DNA of 60,088 bases from Muribaculaceae bacterium (GTDB lineage Bacteria; Bacteroidota; Bacteroidia; Bacteroidales; Muribaculaceae). The stretch lies in contig JAMPAX010000008.1 of the NCBI GenBank assembly GCA_023667015.1, forward strand, positions 1 through 60,088, given 5' to 3'. The notes under the pieces were generated by a model that had not been told where the DNA came from, ran no database searches, and saw nothing but the letters and a program-made list of their open reading frames with translations. Of the stretch, positions 28,280-37,219 are shown in pieces. Positions within the stretch are counted from its first letter, which is position 1. Each line of letters opens with the position of its first letter. A program made the translations under genes and the position numbers.

Positions 28280-28972
28280 TCAGGTTAGCTTATTGGTTTC
28301 CAATAGAGTTTTGACAGCTTCAAAAGTCTTCTGCGGTGCTTTTGTCCAGAAGTCTTGATATTGGCTGATGTTCTCCCCTTCTCCGGGAGTGTCGCTGACT
28401 ATCCTGAGGATATTGAAAGGGACTCCTTTGAGATAACATACCTGAGCTATGGAAGCAGACTCCATGTCCACAGCCATAACAGAGGGGAAAGACTTTTTTA
28501 TTTTCACAATCTCCTCATGTGTAGAGACGAAGCAATCACCGGTGCAGATAAGTCCAAAGACTGTATCGGTAGGATTGAGGAGTTCGCGAGCAAGACATAT
28601 AATTTTATTATCTGCGGGAAGGAATACCGAGCAACCATCCGCACCCCCGATTTCAGTGCCCGGGCCGCACCATACATCATGGTAAGCCGCATAGTCAGCC
28701 ACGAGGAGTTGACCAATACGCACACCGGCACCGGCACCACCGGCCACTCCTGTATTAACTACCAAATCCGGAGAGAAGCTATTGATAAGAATATAAGCAG
28801 AGAGGGCAGAATTGACTTTACCGATGCCACACTGAGCAACTGCGACATCGTGAGAGCCAATTTTCCCAAGATAATGGGTAAATATATCCGATTTTTCGGT
28901 TTTCAAATCGCCGAGTAGAGGAAGTAGAAGATCCAATTCCTTCTTCATGGCTACGAGAATAGCTATTTTCAT
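28280..28972 (-). CDS. mtnN: 5'-methylthioadenosine/S-adenosylhomocysteine nucleosidase
   Basis: A 230-residue enzyme that removes adenine from methylthioadenosine and S-adenosylhomocysteine. It begins MKIAILVAMKKELDLL with the catalytic Glu12 equivalent. It has GIGKVNSA, NTGVAGG, the ribose-binding VDMESASIAQVC and the catalytic Asp in RIVSDTPGE. The frame stays open far upstream, to 29503, but that extension overlaps the divergent TsaC-like gene and has no homology features, so the start at 28972 is chosen. It supports methionine salvage and quorum-type AI-2 precursors in other bacteria. Confidence 0.93.
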   Translation of the reverse strand: MKIAILVAMKKELDLLLPLLGDLKTEKSDIFTHYLGKIGSHDVAVAQCGIGKVNSALSAYILINSFSPDLVVNTGVAGGAGAGVRIGQLLVADYAAYHDVWCGPGTEIGGADGCSVFLPADNKIICLARELLNPTDTVFGLICTGDCFVSTHEEIVKIKKSFPSVMAVDMESASIAQVCYLKGVPFNILRIVSDTPGEGENISQYQDFWTKAPQKTFEAVKTLLETNKLT

Positions 28973-28991
28973 AAAAAAAAATTTATAACTG

Positions 28992-29039
28992 CAAAAATAA
29001 TAAAATAATTGCAAAAAAAGAATAAAATCAATATATTTG
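28992..29039. promoter_or_regulatory. Divergent promoter region between mtnN and the TsaC-like gene
   Basis: Two -7 boxes face away from each other in a very AT-rich gap. The minus-strand box at 28992-28999 reads TATTTTTG for mtnN. The plus-strand box at 29032-29039 reads TATATTTG for the TsaC-like gene, with an imperfect -33 box ATTG 20 bp before it. Confidence 0.6.
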
Positions 29040-29063
29040 TGGCGATGGAAAAGAAAAAATACA

Positions 29064-29639
29064 ATGAAAACAATAAGAATGGTTAATAGCAGTCCCTCAG
29101 AGAGACAGCTTACAGAAATTGCAGAACTTTTAGAAGAAGGTAAAATTGGTATAATACCCACAGATACACTGTATGCCATAGTATGTGACACGTTGAACAG
29201 CAAAGCAATCGAGCGACTTTGCAAAATCAAGGGGATTAATCCGGAAAAGAACAACTTATCGATACTATGTAGCGATATAAGCATGGCTGCTGAGTATGCA
29301 AAAATCGACAATAAGGCATTTAGAATTATAAAAGAAGCCACACAAGAGAATGAAGAAAAAGCATATACATACCTGCTACCCGCAACCCGCAAATTACCCA
29401 AAGCCTTCAAAGGAAGAAAGACTGTAGGTATCCGAATTCCCAACAACAACATCACATTGGCCATTGTAGAACGACTTGGCAGGCCACTATTTACCACCTC
29501 CATAGAATACGAAGACGAAGACTACGCACGCGAACCGAGCCTGATAGCAGAAACTTATGATGACAAAGTAGACTACATAGTAGAAGGAGAAGAAGGACGA
29601 ACCACCACCTCCACAATCATTGACCTGAGCAACCCGTAA
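29064..29639 (+). CDS. TsaC/YrdC/YciO-family threonylcarbamoyl-AMP synthase-like protein
   Basis: A 191-residue YrdC-fold protein. Family motifs are GKIGIIPTDTLYAI, LCKIKGINPEKNNLSIL (the nucleotide-binding KxR region as KIKG) and TVGIRIPNN. TsaC makes threonylcarbamoyl-AMP for t6A37 in ANN-decoding tRNAs; the sister family YciO has related but weaker activity. The sequence leans towards the YciO-like branch (LCKIKG), so the essential t6A role is not certain. The start MKTIRMVNSSPS is chosen; an ATG 9 codons earlier overlaps the promoter. Confidence 0.8.
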   Translation: MKTIRMVNSSPSERQLTEIAELLEEGKIGIIPTDTLYAIVCDTLNSKAIERLCKIKGINPEKNNLSILCSDISMAAEYAKIDNKAFRIIKEATQENEEKAYTYLLPATRKLPKAFKGRKTVGIRIPNNNITLAIVERLGRPLFTTSIEYEDEDYAREPSLIAETYDDKVDYIVEGEEGRTTTSTIIDLSNP

Positions 29640-29757
29640 CCCAAAATTCAATAAAGGACGACAAAATTCCACATTTTAACATTTATTGACATTAAAAATA
29701 TCAATTTTAAATAAATTTTATCAATATTTGCTTTTAAAACATAGATGTTTTTGTATC

Positions 29758-30157
29758 ATGAAAAAGAAACTTTTCCTGTGGATACTAATAATTCCACTTT
29801 TTCAGCTTCTCATCGCATGTAGCGAATCCGATTCTCCTCTTTTGGATTCTACAGTGAGCAACCAATCATCGCCAGAATTGGCAAAAGCAATCGAAATTGC
29901 AACCAAAAATGGTTGATGGCCTTGATGGACCGGGGACACGCTCCGGAAGACGAACCATCAAGAAAATCGAAGGGTTATCAAATTTTGCAACAAGATCCGG
30001 TGATGATCTTGGACTGTTTGTTATCTCATACAAAGACAACAGAGGTTTCGCAATCGTTTCTACCAAAAACTCAGAACTTCCCGTCATCGGATTTTCAAAC
30101 GAAGGAAATGTATCAGCCGATGATGTATATAGCAATCCGTCCTTGGGTTTATTCTAA
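29758..30157 (+). pseudogene. Frameshifted C10-peptidase prodomain (Spi-like) lipoprotein
   Basis: The first frame gives a lipoprotein signal (LFQLLIAC) and the start of a Spi-type prodomain, then stops at a TGA near 29916. The second frame continues the domain without a break (FATRSGDDLGLFVISYKDNRGFAIVSTKNS) to 30157. Removing one A from the A5 run near 29904-29908 joins them into one 132-residue protein. The rest matches the prodomain of streptopain-like C10 peptidases, but no catalytic Cys/His domain follows. This is either a real frameshift, a sequencing error in a homopolymer, or a free inhibitor gene now broken. Confidence 0.75.
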
Positions 30158-30256
30158 TTTCGGGAGCATTGGAACATTAACTAAGCAATAATACTAATTA
30201 TTAATATCAAATAAATATCGACAATACACACAATCAACAAACTAAATATTTTAATT

Positions 30257-31498
30257 ATGAAAATGAGAGTCCAAAACAACATGAAGTTGTATGCCCGCAT
30301 GGTCATGGCAGCATTGATGACAATCATCGTAAGTGCCTGTTCTTCCAGCGATGCACCCGAATTTACGCAGAAAGATCCCATCGTGCCTGACGTTCCCATG
30401 AAGGCATGGCTCAATACACAACAGGAAACCGGCATGAAAGTAATGCGTCAACTTTGTGTAGATTCAGAGGAAGGAAACATCGTTTACTCACCTCTTGGAA
30501 TGTATATCACCCTCTCCATGACAGCTAACGCATCTCCTGAAAATTTGACAAATGAGCTACTTGGCATCATGAACTATTCTGATGTAGACCAAGTGAACAC
30601 ATACAACAAGGAAATACTGGAGACATTACCCTATGAGGATCCTCAGACAACGTTCCTTATGGCGAATTCGGTATGGGTTGAAGATTATCTAACCGTTAAT
30701 CCCATGTTTCAACAGATGATGTCTGAATATTATAACACTGAAGTAAAACAAGAGAAATTCACCGGAGGGGATTTCCCGGGTAAAGTAAACAAATGGGTCG
30801 AAGATCATACAAATGGAATTATTCGAGAGCATTTAGATCCTACAAGTGCAATACAATATTTTTGCTTCACCAACGCCCTATATTTTAAGTCGCCATGGAG
30901 TAAACCATTCAAAAAGGAGTTGACGAAAAAGGAGACATTCCGACTTCACGATGGAACCTCGGCTTCTGTGCAAATGATGCAAGATGAGAGCAAGACAACA
31001 TATTATTGGGAGTCAAACGAAACAAAAGTAATAGTACTTCCTTTTGGTAACGGCAAATTTGAAGCCACATTTATCCTTCCTCCTGAGGGTGATAATGTAA
31101 GAGACTTTATACGCAATAATTCAATCTATAGTCTGGCCGATTTGGCACATCAGAATAGTTGTGATATTCGTGTATATATACCTACTTTTGAGGTCACCAC
31201 GAGTTTGAATCTTGTGAAGACATTCCGCAAGCTTGGTGCAGAATCGTTTCTACATAGCACTTCGTGGCCGAAATTGGCAAGTAATGAAGACAAAATTTGC
31301 GCTACCAGCATTTGTCAATCAGTATCATTGAAAATCGATGAAGATGGAGGAGAAGCGACAGTAGCATCAACAGTCCACGGAGGAGTTACTGCCATTGTAG
31401 CAAGTAAAGAATTCCGAGCCAATCGCCCCTTCATCTACATGATTTCCGAGAAATCTTGTAATCTGCCGCTTTTCATCGGTACATATGAAAGACCGTAA
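30257..31498 (+). CDS. Secreted serpin lipoprotein (protease inhibitor)
   Basis: A 413-residue serpin with a lipoprotein signal ending VSAC. The serpin body shows NIVYSPLGMYITLSMTANAS, ANSVWVEDYLTVN, FCFTNALYFKSPWSKPF and the C-terminal RPFIYMISEKSCNLPLFIG. The hinge DEDGGEATVAST has the small residues needed for loop insertion, so it should be inhibitory. The reactive loop around VTAIVAS points to a protease that prefers small or aliphatic residues, and it is about two residues longer than in antitrypsin, so P1 is ambiguous. The neighbouring broken C10-prodomain gene suggests a shared anti-protease theme. Confidence 0.9.
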   Translation: MKMRVQNNMKLYARMVMAALMTIIVSACSSSDAPEFTQKDPIVPDVPMKAWLNTQQETGMKVMRQLCVDSEEGNIVYSPLGMYITLSMTANASPENLTNELLGIMNYSDVDQVNTYNKEILETLPYEDPQTTFLMANSVWVEDYLTVNPMFQQMMSEYYNTEVKQEKFTGGDFPGKVNKWVEDHTNGIIREHLDPTSAIQYFCFTNALYFKSPWSKPFKKELTKKETFRLHDGTSASVQMMQDESKTTYYWESNETKVIVLPFGNGKFEATFILPPEGDNVRDFIRNNSIYSLADLAHQNSCDIRVYIPTFEVTTSLNLVKTFRKLGAESFLHSTSWPKLASNEDKICATSICQSVSLKIDEDGGEATVASTVHGGVTAIVASKEFRANRPFIYMISEKSCNLPLFIGTYERP

Positions 31499-31552
31499 TG
31501 TGAAAACAAACGAAGATGTCGATTGTTAATACTTTCGGCAGACAGAATCATC

Positions 31553-31589
31553 CAAGGGGATTTGTCTCGACAAATCCCCTTGTTTTTTT
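31553..31589 (+). terminator. Intrinsic terminator after the serpin gene
   Basis: A perfect 13-bp stem CAAGGGGATTTGT with loop CTCG followed by seven T. This is a textbook rho-independent terminator for the serpin transcript. Confidence 0.9.
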
Positions 31590-31619
31590 GGAAAGAACAG
31601 GAACCTTTCAAAAAATTAG

Positions 31620-31650
31620 TTTGGAATGAAGAAATAATTATTTAATTTTG
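31620..31650 (+). promoter_or_regulatory. Promoter of mdh
   Basis: TTTG at 31620-31623, 19 bp spacer, then TAATTTTG at 31643-31650: exact match to the Bacteroidetes -33/-7 promoter. Transcription would begin about 65 bp before the mdh start. Confidence 0.8.
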
Positions 31651-31722
31651 CAGTCGAAGATTCGTCGGTAAAATCTGACGGACTGAAATAGCAATAAAAG
31701 AACCCAAAAATAAAGAAAAGCA

Positions 31723-32652
31723 ATGTCAAAAGTAACAGTAGTAGGCGCCGGCAACGTAGGAGCAACGGCCGCCAACGTAATCGCACTGCGCGAAATTGCA
31801 GATGAAGTAGTAATGATTGACATCAAGGAGGGAGTGTCCGAAGGCAAAGCTATGGACATGATGCAGACAGCCAACCTTCTTGACATGAATACCCGCATCA
31901 GCGGTGTTACCAACGACTACAGCGCCACCGCCAACAGCGACGTAGTAGTCATCACTTCCGGTATTCCACGCAAGCCGGGTATGACTCGCGAAGAGCTCAT
32001 CGGTGTAAACGCCGGCATCGTAAAGCAGGTAACAGAAAGCGTACTTAAGCACAGCCCTAACGCTGTCATCGTCTGCGTATCCAACCCCATGGACACAATG
32101 ACATATCTGATCCACAAAATTTCCGGGCTTCCCAAGAACCGTATCATCGGTATGGGTGGTGCACTGGACTCCAGCCGTTTCAAATACTATCTGAGCAAAG
32201 CTCTGAATGCCAACCCCAACGAGGTAGAAGGTTTCGTAATCGGTGGTCATGGTGATACAACCATGATTCCGATGAAGCGTTTCGCCACACTTCGCGGCAT
32301 ACCCGTGACCAACTTCCTCTCCGCAGAAGAGCTTGACAAGGTAGCAGCCGACACAATGGTAGGCGGTGCAACACTGACAAAACTTCTGGGCACCTCCGCA
32401 TGGTATGCACCCGGAGCAGCAACAGCAGAAGTAGTAGAAGCCATCATCCACGACCAGAAAGCCATCATTCCCTGCTCGGCACTGTTGGAAGGCGAATACG
32501 GCGAGAAAGACCTCTGCATCGGAGTACCCTGCGTACTGGGCAAAGGTGGTATTGAAAAGATCTGCGAGCTTGAGCTCACAGCAGAAGAGAAAGAACTCTT
32601 CGCCAAGAGTGCAGCTGCAGTCCACAAGACCAACGCCGCCCTCCCCTGCTAA
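31723..32652 (+). CDS. mdh: Malate dehydrogenase
   Basis: A 309-residue NAD-dependent enzyme of the LDH-like MDH group. The dinucleotide-binding loop is VVGAGNVGATAAN at the N-terminus, and Asp in MIDIKEG fits NAD preference. The substrate-specificity loop IPRKPGMTREEL carries the two arginines that select malate/oxaloacetate over lactate/pyruvate. The catalytic His lies in GGHGDTT. In Bacteroidales it serves the fumarate-reductive branch towards succinate and propionate. It has its own promoter and terminator, so it is monocistronic. Confidence 0.96.
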   Translation: MSKVTVVGAGNVGATAANVIALREIADEVVMIDIKEGVSEGKAMDMMQTANLLDMNTRISGVTNDYSATANSDVVVITSGIPRKPGMTREELIGVNAGIVKQVTESVLKHSPNAVIVCVSNPMDTMTYLIHKISGLPKNRIIGMGGALDSSRFKYYLSKALNANPNEVEGFVIGGHGDTTMIPMKRFATLRGIPVTNFLSAEELDKVAADTMVGGATLTKLLGTSAWYAPGAATAEVVEAIIHDQKAIIPCSALLEGEYGEKDLCIGVPCVLGKGGIEKICELELTAEEKELFAKSAAAVHKTNAALPC

Positions 32653-32676
32653 TAATTGAAGCATAACAGAACTCTT

Positions 32677-32712
32677 AAAAGCGCCCGCTCCCCACGGAGT
32701 CGGGCGCTTTTT
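32677..32712 (+). terminator. Intrinsic terminator after mdh
   Basis: An 11-bp stem AAAAGCGCCCG pairs perfectly with CGGGCGCTTTT, loop of 13 bases, followed by T residues. Strong terminator for mdh. Confidence 0.9.
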
Positions 32713-32746
32713 ACAATTAAACAGTGAAGAGAGTGAGAGAGGCAAT

Positions 32747-32777
32747 TTTGAGGATTATGGAAAATTTATTAATTTTG
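32747..32777 (+). promoter_or_regulatory. Promoter of the alpha-amylase gene
   Basis: TTTG at 32747-32750, 19 bp spacer, TAATTTTG at 32770-32777. It leaves a leader of about 95 bp before the start codon. Confidence 0.8.
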
Positions 32778-32879
32778 CGAATGCGGATTTCGATTTGAAG
32801 TTTATTTTTGGTATTGAAATCCTTTTGGCTCTGGTCTCTTGAAGGGATATATGGATAAATTTAATTATACTAACTAATT

Positions 32880-34700
32880 ATGAAGAAAATTTTACTTAGC
32901 TTAACTTTTGGAGGACTGACCATGTCCGCATTGGGACAATGCTGGCCCGCCCAGTATGAGGGCGTGATGCTCCAAGGATTTTTCTGGGACTCCTATAGTG
33001 GGACCAACAATTCAAAGTGGGCTACTCTGACCAATCAGAGTGATGAGCTTTCACAGTATTTCAAGGCCATATGGGTGCCTAATAGTGCCAAGGCGGCTTC
33101 AAATCCAAGTATGGGATACGACCCTGTATACTGGTTTACCAACCATAATTCATCCTTCGGAACAGAGGCTCAGCTCCGCACTATGATTAAAACCTTCAAT
33201 GACAAAGGGACAGACATCATAGAGGATGTTGTGGTCAACCACCGCAGCGGGGTTTCCAACTGGACAAACTTTCCAACAGAGACCTGGAATGGCAAAACGT
33301 ACAAGATGGGACCAGCCCAGATATGCAGCAACGATGAGGTAGCCTACCAGTCGGGGCAAGCCACCCCAACAGGAGCGCGAGACACCGGAGAGAACTTTGA
33401 CGGATCGCGAGACTTGGACCATACCAGTTCCGTAGTTCAGGACTGTGTGAAAGACTATTGCAAATTCCTTCTGACCGATATTGGCTATGCCGGCTTCCGC
33501 TGGGACATGGTGAAGGGATTTGGAGGTCAATATGTAGAAAAATATCTTCAGAGCAGCAAACCCAAATATTCCGTTGGAGAATATTGGGACGGCAACTACG
33601 ACCGAGTAGCAGCATGGATAGAGGCTACAGGGCGTCAGAGTGCCGCCTTCGACTTCCCGCTAAAATATGCAATGAACGAAGCCTTTACCTCCAACGACAT
33701 GTCAAAGCTCGTATGGATGGCCAATGGCAGCACACCTCAGCCCGCGGGAATGATACACTACAACTATCCGCGCTTGGCAGTAACCTTTGTAGACAACCAT
33801 GACACCTACCGCGACGGATCCAAATTCACCGGCAACGTACTTGCAGCCAACGCCTTCATACTCTGCTCACCGGGCACACCCTGCGTTTTCCTTCCCCACT
33901 GGAATCAATACAAGAGTCAGATAAAGAAGATGATAGAGGTTCGCAACGCAGTAGGTCTCCACAACGAAAGTGCCGTAAAAGTATTGCGCCACGACCGCGA
34001 CTGCTATCTAGCTGAAGTGACGGGTAAGAAGGGGAAACTGGTGGTCAAAATTGGTAGTGCGCAGGTGACACCCGATGGCTACAGCAACTCCGACATCAAA
34101 GCGTTGGGCAACGGCTATTGCATATGGACCAAAGTAGGCGGTATACAGGGAGGTGGAGACGACCCCATAGTAGAAGACTATCCCAAAATGCTATACCTGA
34201 TAGGCAATCAACCACAAGGAAGTTGGAACACAGCTAAAGCCGTTCCGGCCGACGAAGCCTCAAAGGGAGTATACAAATGGAATAGTGCAGAGCTCGTAGA
34301 ATCCGCAGCAGGAGCGAATGCCTACTTCTCCTTTACATCAATACTTGGCAATTCAGCCTCCGATTGGACCACAGTCAACGGGTCTCACCGCTATGGTGCA
34401 ACGAGTCTCGACGAACAGGTAAAAGTCAACGGCATGGCAAGCATACAACGTTTTGATGGAGGCGCCAACGCAGGAGACTGCTATGCTTGGCAGACCACAC
34501 CCGGCACCTACTCCTTCATCGTAGACTTGACGAAAAACAAATTCACTCTGTCAATGCCCTCAGGAGTAGAGATGATCGAAAGCGACTCCGAACACCCCGC
34601 GATATACTATAATCTTCAGGGAGTAAGAGTAGAACATCCCGAATCCGGCATATATATCAAAGTACAAGGAGAGAAGCGCAACAAAGTAATAATACGATAA
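32880..34700 (+). CDS. Secreted alpha-amylase (GH13) with SusE/F-like and sorting domains
   Basis: A 606-residue secreted enzyme for starch or maltooligosaccharides. A signal peptide (about 1-20) is followed by the GH13 barrel with the four classic regions: DVVVNH, GFRWDMVKG (nucleophile Asp), YSVGEYWDG (acid Glu) and FVDNHDT. After residue 430 comes a carbohydrate-binding-like beta domain beginning MLYLIGNQPQGSWN. The C-terminus (YYNLQGVRVEHPESGIYIKV) resembles Bacteroidales T9SS-type sorting tails. It is 3 bp before kdsB, though a functional link is unlikely. Confidence 0.92.
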   Translation: MKKILLSLTFGGLTMSALGQCWPAQYEGVMLQGFFWDSYSGTNNSKWATLTNQSDELSQYFKAIWVPNSAKAASNPSMGYDPVYWFTNHNSSFGTEAQLRTMIKTFNDKGTDIIEDVVVNHRSGVSNWTNFPTETWNGKTYKMGPAQICSNDEVAYQSGQATPTGARDTGENFDGSRDLDHTSSVVQDCVKDYCKFLLTDIGYAGFRWDMVKGFGGQYVEKYLQSSKPKYSVGEYWDGNYDRVAAWIEATGRQSAAFDFPLKYAMNEAFTSNDMSKLVWMANGSTPQPAGMIHYNYPRLAVTFVDNHDTYRDGSKFTGNVLAANAFILCSPGTPCVFLPHWNQYKSQIKKMIEVRNAVGLHNESAVKVLRHDRDCYLAEVTGKKGKLVVKIGSAQVTPDGYSNSDIKALGNGYCIWTKVGGIQGGGDDPIVEDYPKMLYLIGNQPQGSWNTAKAVPADEASKGVYKWNSAELVESAAGANAYFSFTSILGNSASDWTTVNGSHRYGATSLDEQVKVNGMASIQRFDGGANAGDCYAWQTTPGTYSFIVDLTKNKFTLSMPSGVEMIESDSEHPAIYYNLQGVRVEHPESGIYIKVQGEKRNKVIIR

Positions 34701-34703
34701 AAA

Positions 34704-35456
34704 ATGAAGGTCATAGCCATCATTCCGGCGCGATATGCATCCACACGCTTTCCCGGCAAGCCGTTAGCCATGTTGGGAGGTAAAAGCGTAATAGAGAGGG
34801 TCTGCCGTCAGGTAGAAGCTGCCGGGATACGTCCGGTAGTAGCCACCGACGACGAACGAATATTGGAAGCTGTTAAAGTCAGTGGCTATGAAGCAGTAAT
34901 GACCTCTGCGAGCCATCGCAGCGGTACCGACCGAATCCGCGAAGCCCTCGACAAGATCGAGGGTGCGGAGGGTGTCGATGTCATCATCAACGTCCAGGGC
35001 GATGAACCCTTCATTCGCCCCGAGCAGCTGACAGCACTTACCGAAACATTTGCTGATGGGAGAGTAGAGATTGCCACACTCGTAAAACGATACGACCCAA
35101 AACGAGGAATAGAAGGAGTAAAAGACCCCAACCTCGTAAAGGTAGTAACTGCCGACAACGGTGATGCGCTCTACTTCTCACGCAGTCTCATCCCCTATAT
35201 GCGAGGTGTAGAAGAGGCAGAATGGGCTCAGAAACACGATTATCTGACCCATATAGGCGTATATGCCTTCCGGCCGATGACACTTCGAGCAGTAACAGCC
35301 CTGCCGGAAGGCGGATTGGAAAAGATTGAAAAATTGGAACAACTACGCTGGTTGCAAGCGGGGTATCGCATCCGCAGTGTACTGACCGAAGGAGAGACTA
35401 TAGGCATCGATACGCCCGCAGACTTAGCAGCCGCTGAGTCTCGATTGAGAGATTAG
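34704..35456 (+). CDS. kdsB: 3-deoxy-manno-octulosonate cytidylyltransferase
   Basis: A 250-residue enzyme that makes CMP-Kdo for lipopolysaccharide core. The N-terminus IIPARYASTRFPGKPLA is the nucleotide-binding signature. INVQGDEPFIRPEQL carries the metal Asp, and HIGVYAFR is the sugar-binding part. Length is typical. With lpxK elsewhere in the window, it confirms LPS synthesis. It starts 3 bp after the amylase gene and probably shares its transcript. Confidence 0.96.
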   Translation: MKVIAIIPARYASTRFPGKPLAMLGGKSVIERVCRQVEAAGIRPVVATDDERILEAVKVSGYEAVMTSASHRSGTDRIREALDKIEGAEGVDVIINVQGDEPFIRPEQLTALTETFADGRVEIATLVKRYDPKRGIEGVKDPNLVKVVTADNGDALYFSRSLIPYMRGVEEAEWAQKHDYLTHIGVYAFRPMTLRAVTALPEGGLEKIEKLEQLRWLQAGYRIRSVLTEGETIGIDTPADLAAAESRLRD

Positions 35457-35487
35457 ATATTAAATATTAGATATTAGATATTAGATA
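35453..35487. repeat. AGATATT heptamer repeat at the kdsB stop
   Basis: The unit TTAGATA/AGATATT recurs four to five times, beginning at the stop codon of kdsB. A similar AGAGATT run follows the TraB/GumN stop at 44321-44338. Such repeats are probably slippage products; no function is evident. Confidence 0.7.
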
Positions 35488-35500
35488 GAAAACAATTCGA

Positions 35501-35532
35501 TTTGTTTGAGTGTTAAAAAAATATTAAATTTG
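35501..35532 (+). promoter_or_regulatory. Promoter of the PPi-phosphofructokinase gene
   Basis: TTTG at 35501-35504 (a second TTTG at 35505-35508), 20 bp spacer, TAAATTTG at 35525-35532, ahead of the gene start at 35564. Confidence 0.75.
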
Positions 35533-35563
35533 CAACGAAGTTTTTAAGGTAAAAGATAAATAA

Positions 35564-37219
35564 ATGAAAAAGAGTGCACTCCAAAGAGTAAGGGCTGACT
35601 ACCAACCCAAGCTTCCGAAAGCCCTGCAGGGGCCGGTGAAGCTCAAAATAGGAGAACCCACAGAATCGGTAGCCGATCAGGACAGAATCAAAGAGCTGTT
35701 TCCCAACACCTACGGCATGCCGGTAGTAGAATTTGAGACAGACGAAAATCCTGTACGCCTTGAAGAGCCCTTCAATGTAGGCATCATCCTGTCGGGAGGA
35801 CAGGCCCCCGGAGGCCACAACGTAGTAAGCGGCATCTTCGACGGCATCAAATCGCTTAACAAAGAATGTAGACTATATGGCTTCTTGATGGGACCCTCCG
35901 GATTTATCAACCATCAATATATGGAGCTGACAGCCGGATACATCAAAGAATATCGCAACACCGGCGGTTTCGACATTATCGGCTCAGGACGTACAAAACT
36001 TGAGACTCCGGAACAATTCGATGCCGGATTGAAGATACTCAAAGAACTCAACATCAAAGCTCTCGTTATCATCGGCGGCGACGACTCCAACACGAATGCT
36101 GCAGTACTTGCCGAATACTACAAAGCCAACGGCGAGGACATTCAGGTAATTGGTGTTCCCAAGACCATCGACGGAGACTTGAAAAACGAATGGATAGAGA
36201 CTTCCTTCGGTTTTGATACTGCTTGCAAGGTATACTCTGAGGTCATCGGCAACATCCAGCGTGACTGCAACTCTGCAAAAAAATACTATCACTTCATCAA
36301 ACTGATGGGACGTTCAGCCTCGCACATTGCCCTTGAATGTGCTCTGGAGACTCAGCCCAACGTCTGCATCATTTCCGAGGAAGTGCAAGCCAAGCGTATG
36401 ACACTCGACAACATCGTGAGCTACATATGCTACGTAGTAGCCGAGCGCGCGAAATTGGGTTGGAATTTTGGTACAGTACTCGTGCCCGAAGGACTCATCG
36501 AATTTATCCCCTCAGTAAAGAAACTTATACAGGAACTCAACGAAGTATTGGTAGAATTTGCCTCAGAACTCGAAGGTCTTGAAGAGCTCGACAAGCTTCG
36601 TGCTATTCATGCCCACCTATCTCCGGCCAATGCAGACCTTTACAAGAGTTTACCGAAAGCAATCGCTCTTCAGCTCAGCCTCGACCGCGACTCCCACGGT
36701 AATGTGCAGGTATCCCTTATCGAGACAGAGAGCCTGCTGAGCCAGATGGTAGCCAAGCGCCTCGAAGAGATGGCAGAAGAGGGACAATATAGCGGCACCT
36801 TCAACACCCAGCATCACTTCTTCGGCTACGAAGGACGCTGTGCCGACCCCACAAACTTCGATGCTGACTACACGTATGCTCTTGGATTCAATGCCGCCAT
36901 GCTCATCAACTCCGGTCTCACCGGATATATGTCGAGCGTACGCAACCTTACCGACCACACAGAAAATTGGATAGCCGGTGGTATACCCATCACCATGATG
37001 ATGAATATGGAGCGACGCAATGGCCAGACAAAACCTGTAATTCAGAAAGCCCTTGTCAACCTCAACGGACGTCCCTATCTGAAATTCGCCTCAATGAGAG
37101 AGACACTGGCACTGAACACCCTCTACCAATATCCCGGACCCATCCAATACTTCGGACCTGCCGAAGTTTGCGACCGTCCGTCCATGACACTGCTCCTCGA
37201 ACACGGGAAAGAGATATGA
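35564..37219 (+). CDS. pfp: Diphosphate-dependent 6-phosphofructokinase
   Basis: A 551-residue glycolytic enzyme that phosphorylates fructose-6-P reversibly with PPi. The motif VIIGGDDSNTN has Asp where ATP-dependent enzymes have Gly, and VPKTIDGDL has the Lys typical of PPi-specific forms. PQAPGGHN-like GGQAPGGHNVVSGI is the N-terminal phosphate loop. The catalytic Asp lies in TIDGD. Length matches the long PFP clade of Bacteroidetes and plants. Its stop overlaps the start of the thioredoxin-like gene as ATGA, so expression is coupled. Confidence 0.95.
   Translation: MKKSALQRVRADYQPKLPKALQGPVKLKIGEPTESVADQDRIKELFPNTYGMPVVEFETDENPVRLEEPFNVGIILSGGQAPGGHNVVSGIFDGIKSLNKECRLYGFLMGPSGFINHQYMELTAGYIKEYRNTGGFDIIGSGRTKLETPEQFDAGLKILKELNIKALVIIGGDDSNTNAAVLAEYYKANGEDIQVIGVPKTIDGDLKNEWIETSFGFDTACKVYSEVIGNIQRDCNSAKKYYHFIKLMGRSASHIALECALETQPNVCIISEEVQAKRMTLDNIVSYICYVVAERAKLGWNFGTVLVPEGLIEFIPSVKKLIQELNEVLVEFASELEGLEELDKLRAIHAHLSPANADLYKSLPKAIALQLSLDRDSHGNVQVSLIETESLLSQMVAKRLEEMAEEGQYSGTFNTQHHFFGYEGRCADPTNFDADYTYALGFNAAMLINSGLTGYMSSVRNLTDHTENWIAGGIPITMMMNMERRNGQTKPVIQKALVNLNGRPYLKFASMRETLALNTLYQYPGPIQYFGPAEVCDRPSMTLLLEHGKEI

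Noticed and set aside
28973..29503. N-terminal extension of the nucleosidase frame
   Set aside because: It overlaps the divergent TsaC-like gene and the promoter region. The family start is at 28972.
31726..32745. 339-codon open frame antisense to mdh
   Set aside because: It is a Cys/Tyr-rich shadow of the strongly conserved mdh gene, with no start signals or domain character.
36967..37215. N-terminal extension of the thioredoxin lipoprotein
   Set aside because: It lies inside the PPi-PFK gene, and the lipoprotein signal begins at 37216.
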